A stretch of DNA of 17,523 nt from CAYLNH01 sp964384625. GTDB taxonomy: Bacteria > Verrucomicrobiota > Lentisphaeria > JABSQK01. The position numbers and the translations under genes were made by a program. The stretch is from positions 1 through 17,523 of the forward strand of contig CAYLNH010000144.1 in the NCBI GenBank assembly GCA_964384625.1, written 5' to 3'. The notes beneath the pieces were generated by a model. The model worked only from the letters and a program-made list of their open reading frames with translations. It was not told where the DNA came from and searched no databases. Below are positions 1 to 7,361 of the stretch, in pieces; position 1 is the stretch's first letter, and each line of letters starts with the position of its first letter.

Positions 1-1384
1 CCGGTTCCGGGGCAGCGGCAGCCGGTTCCGGGGCAGCGGCAGCCGGTTCCGGGGCGGGCGGCGCGGGTTCCGGGGCAGGCGGTGCGGGCTCCGGTGCGGG
101 CGGCGCGGGTTCCGGGGCCGCCGCGACGGGTTCCGGGGCGGGTGCAGGTTCGGGTTCCGGGGCCGCCAGCCAATCTGCCGGGATGACCGGGATAATCTTG
201 TCAGAGGGCAAGGGAGCAGGATCAAGGTTCTGGCTGACCGCATCCGTAAACAGCTCGTAGTTAAAGCTGTTGGCAAGCGCCGCGATGGGAACACGTATTT
301 CATTCCCGCTGACACTGGCCTGCACATCAGCCTTGGTCATCGTGCAGGTCAGCTGATCGCCGGCTTCCTGGATCTGCGCAGCAATGTCATCGACGGGCAA
401 CAGCAGGAGGTCGGCCGGCAGACATTTCAGCACTTGGATGGCATCGAGCACCAGCGTTTCGCCCTGTACCTGAGCAAAGGGCCCGGCAGGCTCGGGTGCA
501 GGTGCGGCGGCCGGTTCCGGGGCAGCTGCGGCCGGTTCCGGGGCAGCTGCGGCCGGTTCCGGGGCAGCGGCAGCCGGTTCCGGGGCAGCGGCAGCCGGTT
601 CCGGGGCAGCGGCAGCCGGTTCTTTGGGCGGCGGTGAATCGTCCAACAGTCCGTCGAAGAGGTCGTCCATTTCCGTCACGACTTTGGTCCGGGAATCATC
701 CTGCTTCTGAACTTTCAGCCAGTCCGGCGGAACCAGCGGGACAACTTTGTGCAGGGGCAATTCCACCCGGTGCTCGATGTACTGATTGATCTCATTCGAA
801 AACACCGGGTAGGCGCACTTGCTCATCAGGTCGCCGACCGTGAGCTCGAGCTTTCCCTGGGACAGGCCGTACATGATGTCCGTCCGGTTGAATGAGAAGG
901 CAAAGTCGGGTTTATCCGCATGGGCGGCAGCCAGCTGGTCTACGGGCGCCGCCAGAAACTCCGGCGGAAATTCCTCAAGCAGATTCTGGGCGGGGATCAT
1001 GACGGTATCGCCGGTAGCGGCGGGCGGCGCGGCCGGGGCGGCCGGGGCCGCGGGAGCAGCTGGGGCAGTGGGGGCCGCGGGGGCACCCGGCGCGGCCGGG
1101 GCAGCCGGTTCTGCCGTGCCGTCGGCGGCGGCTTCCAATTTGTCGCCGACATCGCCGCCTTTGTTGTCGTCCTCCGAGAGGATGGAGTCGATTTCCGCCA
1201 GTTGAGAGATGATGTTTTCGGCCTGCTGCTTGATGTCCGGCGGCTTGCTGGTCGGCTGTTCCGCATCCGGTTCAGCGGCCGGTTCCGCGTTTGGTTCAGC
1301 AGGCGGCGTTTGGGGGGCGTCGGGTTTGGGAGTAGGCTGTTCTTCCTCGTTTCCCTTCCCCTTCAAAAAGCCAAAGAGTCCCAT
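1..1384 (-). CDS. Ala/Pro-rich protein with two copies of a 97-residue domain (C-terminus beyond window)
   Basis: The frame opens with ATG at 1384 (MGLFGFLKGK) and stays open to the left edge, so at least 461 residues are present and the C-terminus is missing. Order: a charged N-terminus, an acidic helix-like stretch around 60-85, an Ala/Pro linker, domain 1 (about 127-223), a linker of PEPAAAA heptads, domain 2 (about 310-406), then more Pro/Glu/Ala repeats. The two domains align end to end over 97 residues with one small offset. Both have LP/FP near the start and end in a closely matching motif (KVVPLVPPDWL and KIIPVIPADWL). No signal peptide or membrane segment is visible, so it is probably cytoplasmic. 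It is divergent from the MglA-like GTPase gene with 236 bp between. I do not recognise the family. A role as partner or effector of the GTPase is inferred from position only. Confidence 0.85.
   Translation of the reverse strand, partial: MGLFGFLKGKGNEEEQPTPKPDAPQTPPAEPNAEPAAEPDAEQPTSKPPDIKQQAENIISQLAEIDSILSEDDNKGGDVGDKLEAAADGTAEPAAPAAPGAPAAPTAPAAPAAPAAPAAPPAATGDTVMIPAQNLLEEFPPEFLAAPVDQLAAAHADKPDFAFSFNRTDIMYGLSQGKLELTVGDLMSKCAYPVFSNEINQYIEHRVELPLHKVVPLVPPDWLKVQKQDDSRTKVVTEMDDLFDGLLDDSPPPKEPAAAAPEPAAAAPEPAAAAPEPAAAAPEPAAAAPEPAAAPAPEPAGPFAQVQGETLVLDAIQVLKCLPADLLLLPVDDIAAQIQEAGDQLTCTMTKADVQASVSGNEIRVPIAALANSFNYELFTDAVSQNLDPAPLPSDKIIPVIPADWLAAPEPEPAPAPEPVAAAPEPAPPAPEPAPPAPEPAPPAPEPAAAAPEPAAAAPEP
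511..622. repeat. 21-bp in-frame tandem repeat in the Ala/Pro-rich gene
   Basis: Five consecutive 21-bp units start at 511, 532, 553, 574 and 595 (plus-strand unit begins CCGGTTCCGGGGCAG), followed by a partial unit. Each encodes seven residues of the PEPAAAA linker on the minus strand. The same unit recurs at 1-21 and 22-42 and decays through about 150. Being in frame, copy-number change would alter linker length without breaking the gene. Confidence 0.9.
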
Positions 1385-1515
1385 GATTTACTCGCGCCTT
1401 TCTGTTATGAGTCGATCCCGTCGGGTAGGTGACCATAGCATAAGTTACCAGGTACGAAGCACAGTAACGCCGAATTCGTCCTTTTTCAATTTGTCCCAAT
1501 TAGTTAGCGCGGAAT

Positions 1516-1544
1516 TTAGCAATCCCGGGATTGGGGACTATATT
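1516..1544 (+). promoter_or_regulatory. Candidate sigma70-type promoter for the MglA-like gene
   Basis: TTAGCA (1516-1521) and TATATT (1539-1544) are separated by 17 bp, about 75 bp before the GTPase start. It lies in an unusually AT-rich 236-bp divergent intergenic region (1385-1620) that must also hold the promoter of the Ala/Pro-rich gene. Judged by eye only. Confidence 0.4.
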
Positions 1545-1620
1545 ACGTGGCAACAGTCTTCGAACCGTAAATGGCGGGCTCTAGAGAGTATCGCCTGGGA
1601 ACTGGATCCGAGGTAGATCA

Positions 1621-2223
1621 ATGGCATTAGTCAATTATGCGAAGAAAGAGATCCAATTTAAGATTGTCTACTATGGGCCGGGTCTTTGCGGCAAGACCAC
1701 GAATCTGGAGCAGATTCACTCGAAGGTGCCGGCCAAATCCAAAGGCAATCTGACCAGTCTGGCGACCAGTCAGGACCGGACGCTTTTCTTCGACTTTCTG
1801 CCGCTGCACACCACCGTGTTCGAGGGTTGGACGACGAAATTCCAGATGTACACGGTCCCCGGCCAGGTGAAATACAACAGCACGCGCCGGCTGGTCCTGC
1901 GCAACTGTGACGGGGTCGTCTTTGTGGCGGACTCCCAGTGGGAGAAGATGAACGAGAATGTCGAGAGCTGGGAGAACCTGCGGGAGAACCTGGAGCTGCA
2001 GAAGTGCGACCTGACTGCCATGCCGCATGTACTGCAGCATAACAAGCGTGATTTACCGAACGTGGCGCCGATTGATTACATGGAATATCTGCTCAACAAC
2101 GGTGAGGTCAAGATCCCCGCGTTCCCGGCGTCCGCAATCAACGGCGAAGGCGTGATCACAACCTTGAATGCAATCGCCAAGCTGGTCGTCAGCGACTTCA
2201 TTGAAAAACACAATAAACAGTAG
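1621..2223 (+). CDS. mglA: MglA-like small Ras-family GTPase
   Basis: A 200-residue cytoplasmic GTPase, the usual length for bacterial MglA. Motifs are in order: P-loop GPGLCGKTTN (from G19), the MglA hallmark ATSQDRTLFFDFLPL (48-62), the G3 region TVPGQ (78-82) and the base-specificity motif NKRD (141-144). Residue numbering matches Myxococcus MglA, including Q82. MglA proteins switch between GTP and GDP states and mark a cell pole to set polarity of motility or surface structures. The GAGG ribosome site at 1610-1613 is 7 bases before ATG. The roadblock gene follows 28 bp downstream on the same strand, so the two are probably co-transcribed and form a switch-regulator pair. Which process they polarise cannot be read here; no motility gene is in the window. 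Confidence 0.96.
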   Translation: MALVNYAKKEIQFKIVYYGPGLCGKTTNLEQIHSKVPAKSKGNLTSLATSQDRTLFFDFLPLHTTVFEGWTTKFQMYTVPGQVKYNSTRRLVLRNCDGVVFVADSQWEKMNENVESWENLRENLELQKCDLTAMPHVLQHNKRDLPNVAPIDYMEYLLNNGEVKIPAFPASAINGEGVITTLNAIAKLVVSDFIEKHNKQ

Positions 2224-2251
2224 ACCTGGTTGGTAAGTCGGAGTTGCCCGA

Positions 2252-2719
2252 ATGGCATTTGTACTTGATGAGAAATCCTATCTGATCCTTGAGGGGGATT
2301 TGGACGATTTTCTCAATAGTTCCGAAGCGGTTGCGGTGATGCTGTGCGACCGGGGCGGCAACATCATCGTGAATCGCGGCGAATCGTTTACCGAAGAGTC
2401 GGATCTGATCTCCGCTCTGGTTGCGGGCGCGTTTGCCGCGACGCAGGAATTGGCCGCGGTGCTCAAGGAAGATGAGTTTACCGCCATCTTCCACCAGGGC
2501 CGGCAAACCAGCATCTTCATCTCCGCCGTCGGCGAGGAGGTTTTACTGCTGGCGTTGTTCGACAACAGCACCACGGCCGGCCTGGTGAAGATGTACGCCT
2601 TCAACGCGATCAACAAGATCCGCAGTGTCTTCTCCGAGATCATGTCGGAAAACGCCGTTGAGATCACCGATCCAACGGCCTCCTTCGTGCTCAACAAGGG
2701 CCCCATCTTCAAGGAATAG
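2252..2719 (+). CDS. Roadblock/LC7-domain protein (MglB-like partner of the GTPase)
   Basis: 155 residues with the alternating strand-helix pattern of the roadblock/LC7 fold: a hydrophobic strand ending in a DRGG turn (VAVMLCDRGGNIIVNRG, about 27-43), a helix rich in Ala (ALVAGAFAATQELAAVL), then strands around TSIFISAVGEEVLLLALFD and a C-terminal helix (NAINKIRSVFSEIM). Roadblock proteins such as MglB bind MglA-type GTPases and stimulate GTP hydrolysis. The order here is GTPase then roadblock, the reverse of mglBA in Myxococcus. The length and single domain fit a stand-alone GAP or regulator. I call the family with confidence but the GAP activity only by inference. It is convergent with the FKBP gene; the 219 bp between them (2720-2938) contain a GC palindrome at 2767-2780 but no clear terminator. 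Confidence 0.92.
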   Translation: MAFVLDEKSYLILEGDLDDFLNSSEAVAVMLCDRGGNIIVNRGESFTEESDLISALVAGAFAATQELAAVLKEDEFTAIFHQGRQTSIFISAVGEEVLLLALFDNSTTAGLVKMYAFNAINKIRSVFSEIMSENAVEITDPTASFVLNKGPIFKE

Positions 2720-2938
2720 CCGCCGGCCCGCACCATTTCCCCCGGCATTTCCCACGCCCGGACCTTCGCCGGGCCCGGCGCCGCGAACGCAGACAGCGCC
2801 CCCAAGCCCTCCGTCTGTTCGTTGCAGGCAGATTTGCGTCATGTGCCCGGCGGGAATGGAGGATGCCAAGCCGGCGCGCGACAGGCGCTGCTCAGCGGTG
2901 TGCCGGAAGCCGCTCGAACCGTCGTGTGCCCCGCCGTC

Positions 2939-3772
2939 TCAGCCGCGCGGAGGGGGTTGGAAGGGCATGCCGCCGCCCGGCGCCCTCTGCGGTTTGGGCA
3001 TCGGCTTCACGTCGAGCAGCTCGACTTCGAAGATCAACGCGGATCCCGGCGGGATCTTCGGCGGCGAGCCGCGCCGGCCGTACGCCAGATTCTCCGGCAC
3101 GAACAGGCGCCATTTGTCGCCGACTTTCATCAACTGCAGCGCTTCCGTCCAGCCGCGAATCAAACCGCGACCGCTGGTCGGAAAATTGACCGGCTTCTTG
3201 TCCGCGCGTTCCCGGGAGTTGTCAAACTCGGTTCCATCGATCAGCGTACCACGGTAATGACAGCTTACCAGGCTGACGAGGGTCGGCGTCTCGGCGCCGT
3301 CTTTGCCGGTCTCAAGCACCTTGTACTGCAAGCCGCTGGGCAGGACCTTGACGCCTTCTTTCTTGGCGTTCTCGGCGAGGAACCTGGCGCCCGCCTCCTT
3401 GTGTTCCTTATACGCTTCCTCACGGCCGGCCTGGAGCCCTTTGAAGAAGGCTTCGGCGGTCTTCTGAAAGGTGGCGGGATCTCCTTGGACGTCGCCGTCC
3501 ATGGCTTCCTGCAGGCCCTTGAAGAACTGCTCGCGATCAAGCTCCTCCGTGAAGAACTGGCGGCCCACACTCATGCCGATGTTGACGCCGAGCAGATAGC
3601 TGCCGTCTTTCATGAGTTGCTTGTCGTCCTGTTTCGGGGCGAGTTTGATCTCGGGCCCGGCCGGTTTTTCCGCCGGTTTTTCCGCCGGTTTTTCCGGTTC
3701 GTCTTTTGGGGCGTCCTGGGCAACGGCAACGCCGCAGGCCAGGCAGAGAAATAGAGCGAAAAAGCGTATCAT
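2939..3772 (-). CDS. Exported FKBP-type peptidyl-prolyl cis-trans isomerase (FkpA/Mip-like)
   Basis: 277 residues. An N-terminal signal peptide (hydrophobic to about residue 18, AVA before Q19) is followed by a Lys/Glu/Pro linker with repeated PAEK units, a helical Mip/FkpA-type N-terminal dimerisation region (about 50-140) and a C-terminal FKBP domain (about 146-257). Diagnostic FKBP segments are GLQYKVL, YRGTLIDGTEFDNS, LIRGWTEALQLMKVGDKWRLFVPENLAYGRRG, and IPPGSALIFEVELLDV. The tail is Gly/Pro-rich. It would catalyse prolyl isomerisation and chaperone folding outside the cytoplasm. GGAAGG at 3779-3784 precedes the ATG with good spacing. It lies 34 bp downstream of ribH on the same strand and may be read through from it, though the functions are unrelated. 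Confidence 0.95.
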   Translation of the reverse strand: MIRFFALFLCLACGVAVAQDAPKDEPEKPAEKPAEKPAGPEIKLAPKQDDKQLMKDGSYLLGVNIGMSVGRQFFTEELDREQFFKGLQEAMDGDVQGDPATFQKTAEAFFKGLQAGREEAYKEHKEAGARFLAENAKKEGVKVLPSGLQYKVLETGKDGAETPTLVSLVSCHYRGTLIDGTEFDNSRERADKKPVNFPTSGRGLIRGWTEALQLMKVGDKWRLFVPENLAYGRRGSPPKIPPGSALIFEVELLDVKPMPKPQRAPGGGMPFQPPPRG

Positions 3773-3806
3773 GGATTACCTTCCGATTGGGTCGTGACGG
3801 CCGGAC

Positions 3807-4295
3807 CTACTTGTCCAGGGCCTGGTTGAGGTTGGCCATTTCGATGGCGGCGGCGGCAGCGGCGGCACCGCGGTTCCCGTGTTTGGTACCGCAACGCTCC
3901 AATGCCTGTTCGAGGTTCTCTGTGGTCACGACACCGTAGATAACCGGCACCCCTGTCTCCCGGCTGATGGAGCCGAGGCTATTGGCGACGTGTGAATTTA
4001 TGTGATCGGCATGCGCCGTGCTCCCCTGAATCACCAGACCGAGGGTGATGACCGCGTCGACCTTGCCGGCGGCGGCAAGCTTGTGCGCGGCGAAAGGCGC
4101 TTCATAGGAACCGGGCACCCAGGTCAGCGAGATGTCTTTGGCGGCGCCGCCATGCCGGACAATCGTATCAACGGCGCCGTCGATCAGATTCTTCGTCAGC
4201 AGCTCGTTGAACCGGGCGCAAACGATGGCGAACCGCATACCTTTGGCGTTCATATCGCCTTCATAGACTTTGCCGACGTCGTCTTTATTCATCAT
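3807..4295 (-). CDS. ribH: 6,7-dimethyl-8-ribityllumazine synthase
   Basis: RibH condenses 5-amino-6-ribitylaminouracil with 3,4-dihydroxy-2-butanone 4-phosphate, the penultimate step of riboflavin synthesis. Visible family motifs: FAIVCARFNELLTKNL near the N-terminus, WVPGSYEAPFAA, GLVIQGSTAHADHI with the catalytic His, PVIYGVVTTENLEQALER with the phosphate-binding Arg, and GNRGAAAAAAAIEMANL at the end (GNKG is more common). About 162 residues from ATG 4295; ATG 4292 is equally possible. The frame continues upstream to a GTG near 4436, but that extension translates a repeat element and is not conserved-looking. No other rib gene or nusB is nearby, so the riboflavin pathway is dispersed. Confidence 0.94.
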   Translation of the reverse strand: MMNKDDVGKVYEGDMNAKGMRFAIVCARFNELLTKNLIDGAVDTIVRHGGAAKDISLTWVPGSYEAPFAAHKLAAAGKVDAVITLGLVIQGSTAHADHINSHVANSLGSISRETGVPVIYGVVTTENLEQALERCGTKHGNRGAAAAAAAIEMANLNQALDK

Positions 4296-4384
4296 CTCAC
4301 TCGTGTGCAGATTGCGTAACTCGCGGCGGGGACAGGTACGGTACACCGAATGCCGCATGATGCAACGGCTGTTGCCGTGGGTCG

Positions 4385-4475
4385 GTAAGCCCTCGTCTGC
4401 TGCCCTCCTCGGCATAGCGATCCCGTCCCGATTCACAAGAGGTCGGGAACCTGCGGTCCTTGGATGATACCACCG
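4385..4475 (+). repeat. Dispersed GTAAGCCCTCG repeat, copy A
   Basis: Begins with GTAAGCCCTCG at 4385 and CTGCCCT at 4400-4406, identical over 22 bp to the copy at 9922. It continues with GATCCCG and then a diverged version of the second arm motif (CCTGCGGT near 4452). It sits about 90 bp upstream of ribH. The sequence just before it (TGCAAC.GCTG at 4361-4371) also resembles the flank of the copy at 9922. Confidence 0.6.
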
Positions 4476-4532
4476 ACAGAAGTCCTGCGGACCGTCTCAA
4501 ACGGTCTGCTTCCGAGCGTGGCCGCGGTCGTT

Positions 4533-4809
4533 TCGACCGCGCATCCCCGATTTCTGTCGGGAACATCGAGGATCTGTCACCGACGTAAAGCTCGTGCCAC
4601 ACCCGTCCCGCGCTCTCCTGCCGCTCTGGTTGAGGGTCAGCCGGAGCGGCAGAAGAACGAGGGGAGGCAGCCGTTTGCTGTAGGTGACCGATCCTGGAAC
4701 TCCGCGCCGCAAGGGCGCGGGATCTGGCTGCCCCCCCAAGCGTAGCCGTCCCGGCTTTCCTGGGAGTCGAGATCTCGACCGCGCACCCCCGATTTCTGCC
4801 GGGAACATC
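4533..4809. repeat. 35-bp direct repeat pair, each starting in a palindrome
   Basis: 4533-4567 and 4775-4809 match at 33 of 35 positions. The first copy begins within a hairpin (CGCGGTCG/CGACCGCG at 4523-4541); the second begins within the perfect palindrome GTCGAGATCTCGAC (4766-4779). The 207 bp between hold two more hairpins. Confidence 0.75.
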
Positions 4810-5097
4810 AATAGTGCGTAGTGAGTCGTGCAGGCCGGGTGTCCGCCACAGGCGGACCAGCCCGTGACTGGCAGGATGTTGGATGCGAGATCCCCGCCTT
4901 CGCAGGACTTCAGTGTAACAGGGCAGAACTGTTGTTGATTCGGCCGGCCGCGGGTGCCTGGCCCGCCCCTTTGTCAGCACCGGTGAGGCACTGCAACGCA
5001 GCACGTCGACCATCGATCGGCGATTCCCGCTGTCCCTGTTGACATCATCGGATGCACCGGCACATTGGGCGCCGGCATAAACAGGAGGATCTGCTGC

Positions 5098-6072
5098 ATG
5101 AAAGCTTTGCGCCTGGAAAGCATTGGAGAGCTCCGGGAACTGGAGTTGCCGGCCCCGGTCGCCGGCGACGCCGAGGTCGTGGTGCGGACCCGCCGGTGTG
5201 CCCTGTGCCGCACCGACCTGAAAATGTGGCAGACCGGCCAGCGCGACCTGATCCTGCCCCGGATTCTGGGGCACGAGTTCGTCGTCGAGCTGGAGGGCCG
5301 CTGCCATGCCGTGTGGCCCGGCGTCGCCTGCGGCGCCTGCCGGCCTTGCCGGGACAACCGCGAAAACCTGTGCCGGCGCCTGCGGATTCTGGGCTTCCAT
5401 CGCGACGGTGGACTGGCCGAATACGTCCTGGTGCCGCGTGACTGTCTGCTGCCCCTGCCGGCTGATCTCGACCTGGCTTCAGCCTGCCTGGCCGAGCCCT
5501 TGGCCTGCGGCGTCAACGGGCTTGAGCAAGCCGGCGTCGGCGCGGGACAGTCGGTGCTGATCTACGGCGCCGGTCGCGTCGGCCTGCTGACCGCGCTGGC
5601 GGCGGCGGCACGCGGCGCTGACGTGTATGTCTGCGACTGCAACCCGACGAAACTCGAGCGCGCCGCGCCCTGGCTGGAAGCTCTGCAGATCCGTTCCGGC
5701 GTCAAAGCCGAAGGCCGGGCATTCGACGCGGCACTGAACGCGGCGCCCGCAGTCGAGACCGCCATGGACGGCTTGCCGCGGCTGCGGGCGGGCGGCATCT
5801 TCTGTCTCTTCAGCGGACTTCCCGGATTGGCCAAGGTCCCCGCCGCTCTGCTCAACGAGGTACACTACCGCCAACTGCAGATGGTCGGCGCCTACGGCTG
5901 TACCCGGAGCCAGATGCAGTCGGCCTTGTTGCTGCTCGCAGAGAACCGGGCGCTGCTGCCGACGCTGATCGAACGCCGGATCCGGCTGGCCGAGGTCGAA
6001 GCGGCCTTCACGGAGATGCAGGCTGGACTGTCGTTCTCGTATGTTGTAATCCCCTCTATTGACAAGGAATGA
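5098..6072 (+). CDS. Zinc-dependent medium-chain dehydrogenase (alcohol/sorbitol/threonine dehydrogenase type)
   Basis: 324 residues, slightly short for the family. Catalytic-zinc residues C37 (in CALCRTDLKMW) and H59-E60 (ILGHEF) are present, as is the structural zinc cluster C78, C81, C84, C92, the EPLACGVNG segment, and a Rossmann nucleotide loop GAGRVGLL near 165. It should oxidise an alcohol with NAD(P); the substrate is unknown. The loop between GHE and the structural cysteines is shortened compared with typical members. Start chosen at ATG 5098 because AGGAGG lies at 5083-5088 with 9-base spacing; an upstream TTG at 5065 in the same frame has no such support. Its stop is only 4 bp before the TrpD-like gene, so the two are translated as a unit and probably work in one pathway. 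Confidence 0.93.
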   Translation: MKALRLESIGELRELELPAPVAGDAEVVVRTRRCALCRTDLKMWQTGQRDLILPRILGHEFVVELEGRCHAVWPGVACGACRPCRDNRENLCRRLRILGFHRDGGLAEYVLVPRDCLLPLPADLDLASACLAEPLACGVNGLEQAGVGAGQSVLIYGAGRVGLLTALAAAARGADVYVCDCNPTKLERAAPWLEALQIRSGVKAEGRAFDAALNAAPAVETAMDGLPRLRAGGIFCLFSGLPGLAKVPAALLNEVHYRQLQMVGAYGCTRSQMQSALLLLAENRALLPTLIERRIRLAEVEAAFTEMQAGLSFSYVVIPSIDKE

Positions 6073-6076
6073 ACCC

Positions 6077-7138
6077 ATGACTGACGAAGCCGGCCGGCGC
6101 GAATTCGGCCGTTTGATCTGTGCGATCGCCCGTGGCGACCTGATGACCCGCGAACAGTGTTGCGAAGCCTATCGCCAGGTGATCCTGAACGAACAACCGG
6201 AGCTGCAGCAGGGCGCGTTCCTGATGGCGCACATTACCCGCGGCCCGAGCACCGTCGAACTTTCCGGTGCCTGGGATGCCCTGGATCGATATGACACCGC
6301 GAAGATCAATGCCGCCGTTGACGGCCCGATCTGCGACATCGTCGGCACGGGCTCCGACCCGCTGAAAACCGTGAACTGCTCGACGCCGGCAGCCCTGATC
6401 GCCGCCGGCTGCGGACTGGCGGTCGCCAAGAAGGGGGCCCGACTGGTAACCGGCGTTTCCGGCGCGTCCGACGTGCTGGAACTGCTGGGGGTCGACCTGG
6501 CCGCACCTCTAACCCGGGCCGAGCGGTGCCTGAACGAACACGGCATCTGCTACCTCCCCGGCGAGGCCTTTCTGAAGGCCGGCTGGGCCCGGCTGATCCA
6601 GTCCATGCGCTTCACCTCGGCCTTCAACATCATTGGCCCGTTGACCCGGCCGTGCGCGGAGAACAACTTCATCGTCATCGGCGCCTATGCTGCCGACGTC
6701 TGCGACCAGTTGGTCTGCGTCTTGAAGGAGATCGGGATGACCGGCGCCCTGGCGCCTTACGGCATGGTCGAAGGCCAAGACAAGACGCTGGGCATGGATG
6801 AGTTCTCGCCGTGCGGGGTAACGCGGGTGACGCAGCTTCTGCATGGAAAGGTCGAGACCCACAATGTCACACCGATGGATTTCGGCATTCGCCAGGCACC
6901 GTTCGAGGCGATCGCCAGCCGGGCGGATGCCCGGGGCAACGCCGCTGCAGTCCAGGAGGTGCTTAACGGCCAGACGGAAACGCCGATATCCGACTTTTTC
7001 TGCATGAACGCCGCGGCCGCGCTGCACGTTGCCGGCCTCGCCGGCACGTACGTGGAGGGCATGGAGCTGGCGCGCCAGGCAGTTGCCACCGGCAAAGCGC
7101 GGGAGAAGCTGGAGCTGCTCATATCCTTCCAGGGATAA
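6077..7138 (+). CDS. TrpD-like phosphoribosyltransferase family protein, substrate unknown
   Basis: 353 residues with the two-domain TrpD / class II nucleoside phosphorylase layout: a helical N-terminal domain (GDLMTREQC, QGAFLMAHITRG, ELSGAWDAL) and a glycine-rich domain with DIVGTGSD (87-94), NCST (100-103), SGASDVLELLGV (128-138), FNIIGPL and the metal-binding-like GMDEFSP. True TrpD has GTGGD, KHGNR, an Arg-rich anthranilate loop and GPLxNP. Here these are GTGSD, KKGAR, a loop without the expected R-x-L-G-x-R-T, and GPLTRP. No trp genes are nearby, so annotation as anthranilate phosphoribosyltransferase would probably be wrong. AAGGA at 6064-6068 supports ATG 6077 over a TTG at 6059. Co-transcribed with the dehydrogenase; I infer a two-step modification of one metabolite. 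Confidence 0.85.
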   Translation: MTDEAGRREFGRLICAIARGDLMTREQCCEAYRQVILNEQPELQQGAFLMAHITRGPSTVELSGAWDALDRYDTAKINAAVDGPICDIVGTGSDPLKTVNCSTPAALIAAGCGLAVAKKGARLVTGVSGASDVLELLGVDLAAPLTRAERCLNEHGICYLPGEAFLKAGWARLIQSMRFTSAFNIIGPLTRPCAENNFIVIGAYAADVCDQLVCVLKEIGMTGALAPYGMVEGQDKTLGMDEFSPCGVTRVTQLLHGKVETHNVTPMDFGIRQAPFEAIASRADARGNAAAVQEVLNGQTETPISDFFCMNAAAALHVAGLAGTYVEGMELARQAVATGKAREKLELLISFQG

Positions 7139-7361
7139 CCCGGCGCGGGACGAAATAGACCTCGGGCGGCGAACGGCGAAACATTGCGTCACCGGGAAAC
7201 CAAGGTCCTCGGCGACAGCAGAATCGTCATGACAACTGTGCTGCAGCAGCTGCAATCCTGGTACCGGCCCGGAATGGCTCCCTTATTCGGCCGGCCGGAT
7301 TTGTGTGCCAGGGAGAGCGCGACGCCATGGGGCTCGGGAAGGCTTGTCGCGGCCGGTGCAG

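Larger units (their letters stand above)
4296..5097. other. 802-bp non-coding region rich in hairpins and repeats
   Basis: No convincing gene is seen on either strand. Contents: a copy of the GTAAGCCCTCG repeat end (4385-4475); a 35-bp direct repeat (4533-4567 and 4775-4809); hairpins at 4523-4541 (8-bp stem, 3-nt loop), 4618-4652 (9-bp stem), 4702-4720 (7-bp stem) and 4841-4857 (GTCCGCC/GGCGGAC, 3-nt loop); a 14-bp palindrome at 4766-4779; and an inverted copy of a repeat arm at 4680-4713. A TTGACA at 5039-5044 could be a -35 box for the dehydrogenase, but I see no good -10. Confidence 0.8.

Noticed and set aside
511..622. CRISPR array
   Set aside because: The 21-bp units are directly tandem with no spacers and encode a peptide repeat in frame.
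2810..2935. A cysteine-rich plus-strand frame (CRQICVMCP and a later CSAVC) after the roadblock gene
   Set aside because: It continues into the antisense of the FKBP gene, has no good start site, and the rest is Pro/Arg/Ser shadow sequence. It is probably chance in GC-rich DNA.
3807..4436. A 209-residue N-terminally extended RibH
   Set aside because: The first 47 codons translate the repeat region, start with GTG and have no RibH similarity; ATG 4295 or 4292 gives the family's normal length.
4297..5400. A 367-codon minus-strand frame across the region upstream of ribH
   Set aside because: It runs through hairpins and repeats and into the antisense of the dehydrogenase, and has no family motif or ribosome site.
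6077..7138. Annotation as trpD (anthranilate phosphoribosyltransferase)
   Set aside because: Substrate-binding motifs differ at several key positions and no tryptophan genes are nearby, so only the superfamily is claimed.
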